Assembly (NCBI RefSeq): GCF_022965805.1
Contig: NC_133101.1
Span: 21,972,868 to 22,036,867 of the forward strand
Origin: Primulina eburnea
Lineage: Eukaryota > Streptophyta > Magnoliopsida > Lamiales > Gesneriaceae
Length of the DNA stretch: 64,000 nucleotides
Direction of reading: 5' to 3'
Shown one piece after another: positions 35,208-44,682 of the stretch. Numbering within the stretch: the stretch's first letter is position 1; every line of letters begins with the position of its first letter. A model generated the notes under the pieces. That model was not told the DNA's origin. It worked only from the letters and a program-made list of their open reading frames with translations, and ran no database searches. The translations under genes and the position numbers were made by a program.

Positions 35208-36055
35208 TTTAAAATACCTTGCACCATTTTAAAAATAAAAGAACCAGCTCTATTAGAAAATTAAAGGAATGGCTTAAATCATAAAATCTTCATATGTATT
35301 CAAATCCTAATTTAGCGATATTGCTAAAACTAATGGACGAAGAATAAATCAATAGTCCAAAAAGGTAACTGTACAAACCCATAAATTACCTGAAGTAGTC
35401 TGCAAATTCAAGAAAACATTCTGCATAAGGAACACAATGAACAAAACTTTGGAAGCTGCCATGATAATCTGAAAAAAAAAAATTTCAAGTTTTCAAACAA
35501 TATTAGCATAAGAAAAACTAGTTTTGCATCATTTTAGCCATCTCTGGCCTCTGTGTGCAGGATGAGGGAGGAAATGAGAGACTTCTCTATTCTAAAGGAG
35601 GAAAAAGTGGAAACGAAATTGTGGGTGAACTCACGGTAGTGGTGGTGAGAGACAGGTATATATATAAAACATAAAAAACGTATATATGTAATGGTATAGA
35701 GACACACACACATATATATATGCAACAAACAATTTATGTAAATATATTAATATATAACAACATGCATGCAAGCACTACAAGAGATCTTACCCGAGTAATG
35801 TATTGAAGAAGTGGAAGCGAAATTGTGGATGAACTTACGGTAGTGGTGGTAAGAGCCAGTTATATATATAATACATTATTAAAACGTATATATCTAATGG
35901 TATAGCCATATATATATCATATATATATATTTATATATATACAGATATATATATATATATATATATATGTATATGGCTACAAATATATATCATATAGATA
36001 TATATATATCATATAAGCCAACATATATGTTGGCTATATATGATATATATCTATA

Positions 36056-36095
<40 letters not shown>

Positions 36096-38867
36096 CTATA
36101 CCATTACATATATACGTTTGTAGCAAACAATTTATGTAAATATATTAATATATAACAGCATGTATACAAGGACTACAAGAGATCTTACCCGGCTAATGTA
36201 TTGAAGAAGTGGAAACGAAATTGTGGTGAACTCACGGTAGTGGTGATGAATGGAATTTAAATTGTGGGAGCCATGTATAAATATAATAAATAAAAAATGT
36301 ATATATGTAATGATATAATCATATATATATATATATATATATATGGCTATAGCTATATATATATGCAACAAACAATTTATGTAAAATATATTATTATTAT
36401 TAAAAAAATTATGTTATAAAGTTATATGACATGATTAAAATGTATGAAAGTTGGTTGCAGTGAAAGTTCCCAAAGTGGGAGGAGAAGATCACGTGGTTAT
36501 TGAAAGCAACTTGGAGTTTTTTAAGATAATAATACTTTAACATAGTTTATCAAAAGTAAGAATAAAACGATAACGTCCAATTTATATGTGACTAGATTAT
36601 TAATTTCATGACGTAATAATCATATATAGAAAACGAAATTAATTAAAGAGATAATTGCAAAATGCAAATTAAAAGTGAATGACGCGTTTTTTTAGTATGG
36701 CTATGTATATATATATATAACTAAATAGATGACATGAAGTAATAACCAGTTATTATTCAATTTGCATTTTGCAATTCTCAAGAAGTAATAATCATATATA
36801 GAAAACAAAATTAATTAGAGAGATAATAACCAGGATGAAATAATAATCATATATAGAAATGAAATAATAATCATATATAGAAAACGAAATTAATTAAAGG
36901 TAATAACCAGCATGAAGTAATAATCATATATAGAAAACGAAATTAATTAAAGAAACATGGCATGAAGTTCTTCTGAACTTGGGATTAAACGCTTCTTAGC
37001 CTGAAGAGATTAAGAGTCACAGTTTCAGGTAGTTCGCCTTCTATTAAACCGGTGATTTGCCTTACCAACTTCAGTAAACTTAGTCTCACCAACAAATCAA
37101 CTTCCTCTTGGTTGTGCTCTAACTCGACCGTTTCTGGAGCAGAACGTAAAGAAAAAGGTGCGATGAAAATTGACAGTTGTTTAGATCACATTCAATGAGG
37201 TTACGACTATGTGATTCAGAAAAATAGCACAAATATCACAATCCCAAAGACAAACCTAAATAATTGGTAGCATTGGAGGTTGAAAATGCTTCAACTTGCT
37301 TCCCCCCCATTTTTACTAAAAAGTTTCCACCAGTTAGGAGAGTGGCAGAACGAATGTAATTTGACAAACTCTCCTGTCCTGTCGTCAACTCTGAGATTGA
37401 TTTTTGATGATCATTCAATTCTTCATCTCTGCTATCTCTTGCAAATGAAAGACATTTGATTGTCAAGGGCAAATCATCTATATAGCATTAGAAGGATGCC
37501 CATAATGACTCACGAAAAATTTTCCAAGAAAATATAAAGCCTCTGGTCCCTTTAAGAATGGTTCCAGCATTCTTATATGTGCTTTGGTAATTTCTAGCTT
37601 CAGTTCCTGCAGAAGTAGTTAGAACGAGAAATTTTTAAAAAAATGGTATGCAGGTTTAATTACTTGTTCTGAGACAAAGTTTGTCTATCCTGCCATATCT
37701 ACCACCAATTTATATTTCTTTCTATCTTTGGCGTAAAGACGATAATAAGGAATCAGATATCAACAAAATAACTGAGTTCCCCCGAAGAAAAAAGCCTGGC
37801 AACCATGTTTTAATTTTTGCCTGAGTTAAATCTTAGCTAGGAGTAACTGATCGGAGGTCAGCACACAAGTGAGGTATTCCATAGGAAAAACATGTATCTG
37901 TTCCAAGACAAAGCGCAGACCTTTGATTAGAGTAATAATATTTGAATACCCAGAACTATCATTGGCCCAACGTGTCTCAGCCAGCTCTGCCATAAACTTC
38001 TGGCGTTTTTCCTTCAATTCATTCTGATAAGTGGGAGCAGAAAGCTTCTGCAGAATGATCAATGCATATTCCAAAATCTTTCCAAAATAATCAATATCCA
38101 ATTTACCCGAATTCAGCACCAACATTAAAAACGCAAAATGAATTCTGGATAAAAGAAATTGACATACAAGTAGCTAGAATGTTAAACAAGTAAAAAAATG
38201 CATAAAAAATTATATACCCGAGTGAGAATTTCCAGGTCAATAGCTTAAAAAATATCTTGTCTCCAGCTAAAAGGAGCCATCGCACAAATTTCATCCCTCA
38301 CCTTCCTCATTAAATCCACAACACAGGTGTATAGGATCACACTGCTTGACAGATTCAATGATGCCATCCCAGAAGGCGTTTTCCATCGTCTGTTTTACTT
38401 TTCCTGGTACATGATCAAGCAAATAGTGTTTCAGGCAATTTAAAAATATGTGGCAGTTTATCTAGATGCAGGTTGGTAAGTCTGTTGCAAGAATTTTTAT
38501 CAAAGAGTAAATGAGTACGGTTTTCAATGATTAAAAGGTCATAAGCATAAAACTAGCCATAATAAAGACAATATGGATTGTGATCCACAAACTTCGAGAG
38601 ATCACCGACCATAATGTCGTTTTGGGACTCTCCAACAGAATTCGAACAATTAGCAGACTCAAGGTTCTCCCAATGAACATATTCATTAACTATCATAACA
38701 TTCTCCATATCCAAATTCTGTACAGAATATTGGGTAATGATGTTTCTTGAATTGGAGGAATTAGCTTCCTTATCATTAACTTTATCCCTGAACAATAACC
38801 ATATAACAGAGCTTTGCTTATGTGCATTCACAGTCAATGTACTTGCATAACCTGTGCTACCAAAAAA
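32850..38867 (+). repeat. Segmental duplication, copy 2 (about 6.0 kb)
   Basis: Partner of 23607-29632. The right edge lies inside a TCP11 exon at a poly-A/T run (CTACCAAAAAA). Beyond it, copy 2 continues into the rest of the TCP11 gene while copy 1 goes to unrelated sequence, so copy 2 is probably the donor. Confidence 0.93.
35390..35462 (-). pseudogene. Orphan first exon of an X8-domain gene (copy 2)
   Basis: Identical to 26162-26234: ATG, signal peptide and donor, with no second exon before the inverted-repeat arm begins near 35335. Confidence 0.7.
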
Positions 38868-39141
38868 AAAAAAGGAAACTGGATTTTGTGATACAATGAG
38901 TTTGGTTGATGGCTCGGCTGTGCTCTGTTTTCCGTGGAATTAAAGAACTTCATTCGCGTAACATCAAGTGCATTTTCCATACTCTCAATACCCGCATCTC
39001 CAGAGAGGTGTAGGACTTTCTCTCTTAAAATTTTTTATCTTTAGATACCTGTTTCAAAGGACCGTCCCATCAACCATGAATAAAAGAGAAATTTTGCTAC
39101 CCAACAGCTCATTGAAGTTACTGTGTCCAAATTGGGTGACT

Positions 39142-39146
39142 GCTAT
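39142..39146. other. Target-site duplication GCTAT (left)
   Basis: Five bases before TGTGACGTCCCG, repeated exactly at 47592-47596. Confidence 0.92.
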
Positions 39147-42057
39147 TGTGACGTCCCGAAAATTTGAGGTCCACGTGAACCACGTGCGTGCAAGTTATTA
39201 AATTCCTTATGTATTTTATTAAATGATTTTAACGCATGTTTATTTTATTAATCGGTGTTTTAATTCATGATTTATGAATTTTAATTATTTTAAATTATTA
39301 TGCGTTTAGTGGGTACACGTTAAAATGTTTTCTTGAGTTTCTTGGTTCAGGCGATTATTCGAGGCGGGATAGCGCAAAAGACCCGGTGACGATTGTTGGC
39401 AATTTAAATTTGGTATTTTATTTTAAGTCAAGGAAGGGGCATTTAAATGATTTATTTAGTTTAAGCATTTTTAAAGCCTAATTTAATTATTAGGTAAATT
39501 TATGATTTTAAACTTTTAAAATGTATCACTTGTGCATTTCATTTTAAAATTAAGGAATTTTATTCAAGATTTATAGGTATTGATATGTTTAATTAATCTA
39601 ATAATTTAGTTAGTATTTTAAGTAGCCACTTAATTAGCCTTTCATTTTTAATTAGTATTGTAAATGAGTAATTAAGCAAAAATTATTCCCCTAATTTACT
39701 AAACTCACGCACACACACATTATTACACACACCACTCACGTAAGTCACACACATATTTTATTTGCACACACACATTCTTCCATCTCATTTTCTTGAGAAA
39801 GAAACCTAGGGTTCTAAGATACACAGCAGCCGCCCCCTCCCTCTCCATATTCTCCAGCAAATTTCAGTGATTTTATTGCAAGAAATAGTGCCACGTTCGT
39901 CCCGGATCAACCTCGCTTCTATCTCCGCTTCGGTGTCGTCGTTCGGTAAGGTTTAAGATTCAAAAGGCACGTATATTCTGTTCTTTCTGCATCGATCTTG
40001 TCATAGTATGCGTTGTGTTATTTTTATGCGTGAAAATCCATGGGTGACGTTCGTCGTTTGAGCGGAAAATGATTTGAATGCGTTTGAAATATTTTTTAGA
40101 TCTGAAATCTCGTAACTTGCTGTTCTGTGGAAAACTGCGATTTTTCTGTCGGGATTTTGAGAAAACTTTCAACTACAAAATTGTAGAACTTTTCGATACC
40201 TTCGTTTTGATATAAAATTCGAGATTTTTGGATTAAAATTGAGTGAGTTATGGCGTTTTTCGTGGGACTGCTCAAACTGCGACTTTTACGTAAATTGTGT
40301 TCTTGAAGTTTTATGTTGCAGGCCTCGTTGGGGATCGACGGGTGATCGCTGCTGCGTATAGGTATATTATTTATGATGTTGGGATGTATAATGAAGCTTC
40401 GTTTCTTGTCGTTAGGCGCTTGGGAGATTGAATGTCGTATAGAACTGTTTGTTGTCAAAAAGTCTCGTTCACGGGTTTGTTGGGTTGATCGTGATTTTGG
40501 TTGTTTTGGGACAATTGTTTAGGCTTGGGTCATTGAATTAGTAGCCTAAGATGAGCTCGTGGTGTTGATTCTTGGTCTGTGCAGTCGAGTCGAGAGGGTT
40601 AAGCATATCACGTTCAGAATTTTCGTAAGTTTCGAATCAACGAGCGAGCACGTACCCAGACACGGACCCTGGCACGGGGACCGTGCCTTTGTTATTCCTT
40701 CAGTGTCAATTTTGCGAGTCAGCACGGACCCTGACACGGATGAAGGCACGGGGTCCGTGCCTTTGTGTTTCACTCGATGTATGTTTGCAGTGCCTACACG
40801 GATGTTCACCCGGACCTCTCCACGGGGTGCGTGCCTTTGTTCCTTAGGAGTGTCATTTTTCCGCACCTACACGGACCCTTACCCGGACCTAGAGACGGGG
40901 TCCGTGCCTCTTCTTCTTCACGCACATAACTTAGCGAACCTACACGGACCCGAGGCCGGACCTGGGCACGGGGTCCGTGTACCTTCAGTTTTGGGTTAAA
41001 TTCTTTTATCACTTAAGGTTCGATTTGAGGTTTTATGCTATGGTTTACTACAATGATTTACAAGGTCATGTTATGGGGAATGTTAGAACGTCCTAAGTAT
41101 CGATTGAACTTGAGAGTAAGTATGATATTTACGTCTAAGTTATGCAAGTTACGTATGTGAATTCATGTTAGTATGTGCAGCAACGGCCCCGATCGAAGTC
41201 CAACGAATCCCTCAACGCCTAGTAAGTATGTTGACGTGCAAAGAAAATATGTCAAGTTTTTGAGGTATGCTAAATGTCTTGTGACCAAATTATGTTAGGA
41301 TTGGAAAGCGTTAAATTATGAACGGGGACCAATCCGCCCGTTAAATTATGAACGGGTTAGATCATGGTTGGAAAGCGTTAAATTATGAACGGGGACCAAC
41401 CAGCCCGTTAAATTATGAACGGGGATCTTATGTATGTGGCAGTGGATACGTCCCTGTCAGCCCAGTACTGTGGTGTGTCTGATCAGGCGTTTATTATGTT
41501 ATGGGTCACTTGCTTTGAAACATCCTCTACGCAAAAATGATGTAGTTATGTATGTTCAAGTATGCAGTATGTTTATGAAAGTTTATGTTGATGGCACGTC
41601 TAGTTATGTACGTATGTATGTTCAAGTTTATTATGCAAGCTCAAGTTTCAAGTTATGTATGTCCTATTTTAAAGTTGCATGCGATTTTATTACGTAGTAC
41701 TCGTTATTCCAGTTTATACGTGTTGAGTCTTTAGACTCACTAGACTTGATCGATGCAGGTGAGTATGTTGATGAGGAGACAGGAGTTGGCGACCAAGGGG
41801 CAGGCTTGGACTGAATGGCAGGCTAGACCCGAGGACCGCAATGTTTACGTTTATGCGAAGTTTAAAAATACTCTGATTTTTAAATATCTGGATGTGAAAT
41901 ATTTTTAGACAATTTCTTTTAGTAAAATTTTAATGGTGATGGATGATTTTGAGAATTATTTTTATGAATGTTGAGTGACGACCGTATGGATGTCTACATT
42001 TAAGAAAATTTTAAATTTTTCCGCAAATTTCAAGTATGAGAAGTACGGTACGTTATA
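39147..42057 (+). repeat. 5' LTR of the LARD-like element
   Basis: 2,911 bp, TGTGACGTCCCG...ACGTTATA (the last CA mutated to TA). By eye it differs from the 3' LTR at about 18-20 sites. It contains GC-rich palindromic repeats (40648-40984), four copies of CGTTAAATTATGAACGGG (41301-41426), and the motif GAGTCTTTAGACTC...GATGCAGGTGA (41725-41763). CA-rich and CT-rich stretches near 39710-39850 precede a region that could be transcribed leader. Confidence 0.94.
40648..40984 (+). repeat. GC-rich palindromic tandem array in the LARD LTR
   Basis: Five units of roughly 65-80 bp, each with CACGGACC... and ...GGGGTCCGTG in inverted order, separated by AT-richer spacers. The same array is in the 3' LTR at about 46184-46520. 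Long frames on both strands here are a by-product of the GC-rich repeats. Confidence 0.85.
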
Positions 42058-42059
42058 GT

Positions 42060-42073
42060 TTGTATCAGAGCGG
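42060..42073 (+). other. Primer-binding site of the LARD-like element (one mismatch)
   Basis: TTGTATCAGAGCGG follows the 5' LTR; the usual initiator-Met site is TGGTATCAGAGC, so one G is changed. Confidence 0.75.
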
Positions 42074-44668
42074 TGTTCTTGTAAAGGGTTATGCCTACTG
42101 CCAGTCGCAAGAAGCTCTCGAAATCACACCTCAAGTCTGTAAGTTTTAAAGTTTTAAAGTCTTTTAAGTAGTAAGCATGAAGTCATGATTTCGGCATGTG
42201 CATGTTTTAATTCTATCACATGTATGTTTATATGACATACGTTTTAGAGTACGGGTTTGCATGTCGTTATGAGTTGAGAATGGATCTTTAAAATTTTTAT
42301 GCATGTTACGACATGATATGAAAAACTATTTAATTTTCTTGCACGCTGGTGTGGTGGAATTGGACATGAGTAAGAATTTTTCTTTTGGGCGTTAGAAAAA
42401 GTTGTGATTTTTCTATATTAATTTTTCGATAGTAGTACTGATGTTAGACTAGTGAGTCATAAGTTAAATTTGACAATTACGAATGCTTTTGGGACTTGTA
42501 GATTTTATAAGAAATTACAAATGGTTCGTGGTTGCTAGCTTAATTAATTTTTGAAGATTTCATGTAAGGATTAATGATTCGAAGACTACGACGATCTTTG
42601 GAAGTATAAGACGAAGAATTTATTTAACGTGTATGTTCTATCTAGATATATTTAAGGATTGAATTACATAAATTGAGAATTTTAAGGACCTAAGTGTAAA
42701 GCAATATTCTAAGGGATTATTTACAAATTTACCAAATTTTGGGGATTTAATTTTGAGTGCAAAGAATTTTAAGGTTAATGAGGTTAAGTCGAAAAAAATT
42801 TATGGGTACAAAGATGCAAATTTCAAAGAGTTGTAGGGTCAAAAATATAAATTGTGGGAACTTTAAGGACCAAATTGCAAATTTCAAAATTTTTGAGGAT
42901 TTAGTTCGAACTTTTAAGGAACACTTGAGTAAGATCAGTAGCTTTTCGAGGTTATGGAATTGATTTTGGGTTTAATAAGCTTAAAATTATTGAACTTTGT
43001 GTTACGAAAAATCTATAAGATGGAATTAGGAACGCCAACAACTTATGGGTAATTGTAAAATTTTTGTACTTTAGGACAATTGGATAAAATTTTCGAGGAA
43101 ATTAAGAATTTATGCTACAATTTTAAGAAATTGAGAGAACTAGTTTAGCGGTAAGTGATAACTGAATGGTTTAAATGAAAGGAATTCTCGAGGATTTAAG
43201 CTCAAAGGAATTATTAGAACCTTGAAGTATCTGGGTTATAATATTATAAGAAATGGTAATCAAGGGGATTGTAAGATGAATCGACATTGGGCTCGAAAAG
43301 TTAAGCGCTAGCGAAATTAATGTTGCGGCAAATTTAAAATTCAGGGTGATAACGATTTGAGGTAAAGTTGATCGTTTAGCTAAGTTATAAGAGTAGACAT
43401 TGAGTTAGCGAAATTTTTTTTTTGGGAACTTAAGTCGATGTGTCATAAGTTTTAGTCATGATTGTAACAGTTAAGCTTGTACCTTTGTTGGAATTTGATT
43501 TTCTAGAAGGTTGGGTATGGTTGATGATTAGGTTATTTAATAGACGACGCATGTAAGAATTGAGGTAGACATCTTGTCTTGAGAATTTTTGTAGGTTATT
43601 AAGAAACTTGAGAATAAGTGAATATGTGTGTTGGAATTATGTTATCCAAAACTATTTGGACTGCGTAAGGTTGAATTTCAAATTTATGGGATATTTGCTC
43701 ATACGGAATTTTTGGGTGAATAAAAACAAAGGGAATTAGTGGTGTTCAACATAAGTTATCAATAAATGAATATTAAGATTTTTATTGAGTAAGAAATCTA
43801 AAAGCTTTATATGGGGATTCTAGAATTCTATTGGTTATAAGTGGAGTTGATTTATTAGAGTTAGTCCATCATTAACAAAGGAAACTTATTAAGTTTTTAC
43901 GCTAGAATTAATTGAGTATTGGGGATACGTCTAAGTGGGACATTCGTTCCAACGAGGAAGGTTCAAGTGTCTTAGGCTTTAACTATATTGTAATCGTGAA
44001 GAGAATAGTTTAAGCATGTGATTGATGCTAGAAAGTTTTTATTATTTAAGGAGAGGATCGATATTATATATTTTGGGGTTTTACGGATTTATGTTACTCG
44101 AAATCAAAGGTTGGCAACAATTTTATATTTGGGTCGTACTTGTAAATAGCTAAGTTATGTAAGTTTGTATCGTAAGGTAAATATTCGATTCAAGGATTGT
44201 AGGTCAATATTATTATGGGGATTAAGATAAGATTTAACTTGTAAGTGTATTGCTGAGGATGGAAGTTGATCAGTAACCGTTGGTGCTAAGACCTCTTAGG
44301 TTGGACTGCATAAATGCTAATGTAATAGGTCATTGAACATTACGGGTCTAGTATAAGGAAGGTAAGATATGATAAGTTTGAACCTCCATTTATAATATTG
44401 GGAATGGTGAGAAAAGTCAGAATTCGAGGTCATAGTAAAGTAAAGCTAAGTTACCATAAGTCGTTTTAAGTTGCGATTCGCAAACGAGATTTTTGGTAGG
44501 CAATTTAATTAGGATTGAAGAGACGTAAGGACAGCCTAAGATTTAAAAATATTTATCAGAGTAGCGCAGCGGTAGCGCAGCGGTAGCGTGGATTGTTGAG
44601 ATACTAGAATTAAGAATCTAATTTTTGGATTATCGAGGATAAGCGAATTTCGGGTACGAAATTCAAAT
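42074..44668 (+). other. Non-coding internal region of the LARD-like element
   Basis: About 2.6 kb with no gag, protease, RT or integrase motif in any frame; the longest frame is 68 codons (42757-42963) and lies in the repeat array. Between 42655 and 42925 are about nine degenerate units of ~30 bp (for example GGACCAAATTGCAAATTTC at 42869), like those at 1-215. Close to the 3' end is a tRNA-derived segment (44555-44591). Confidence 0.8.
44555..44591 (+). other. Initiator tRNA-Met 5'-half-like segment with internal duplication
   Basis: ATCAGAGTAGCGCAGCGG followed by TAGCG...TAGCGTGG. After removing one copy of an 11-bp tandem duplication (TAGCGCAGCGG), 24 of 26 bases match the 5' acceptor strand and D-arm of plant initiator tRNA-Met as I know it. 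The anticodon arm and 3' half are absent. It contains a pol III box A consensus (TAGCGCAGCGG fits TRGYNNANNNG) but no box B. Confidence 0.7.
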
Positions 44669-44669
44669 T

Positions 44670-44680
44670 AAGGGGGATAG
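44670..44680 (+). other. Polypurine tract of the LARD-like element
   Basis: AAGGGGGATAG immediately before the 3' LTR (with AT spacer). Confidence 0.85.
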
Positions 44681-44682
44681 AT

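Larger units (their letters stand above)
30198..35340. repeat. Inverted repeat 2 (arms about 30198-32722 and 32829-35340)
   Basis: The left arm is the reverse complement of the right arm, moderately diverged: TTTTAGCAATATCGCTAA at 30198 mirrors 35318-35335, and the X8 exons at 32101-32657 mirror 32977-33447. The loop of about 105 bp holds the X8 5' leader sequence. Because the right arm is part of the recent 6-kb duplication, the left arm is also the reverse complement of 23665-26107. Confidence 0.85.

Noticed and set aside
40546..40999. Overlapping frames of 106 and 146 codons on opposite strands, repeated at 46079-46463
   Set aside because: They lie in the GC-rich palindromic array of an LTR; stop codons are rare there on both strands and the frames have no protein features.
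44555..44591. A functional tRNA gene
   Set aside because: No anticodon arm, no box B and no 3' acceptor strand.
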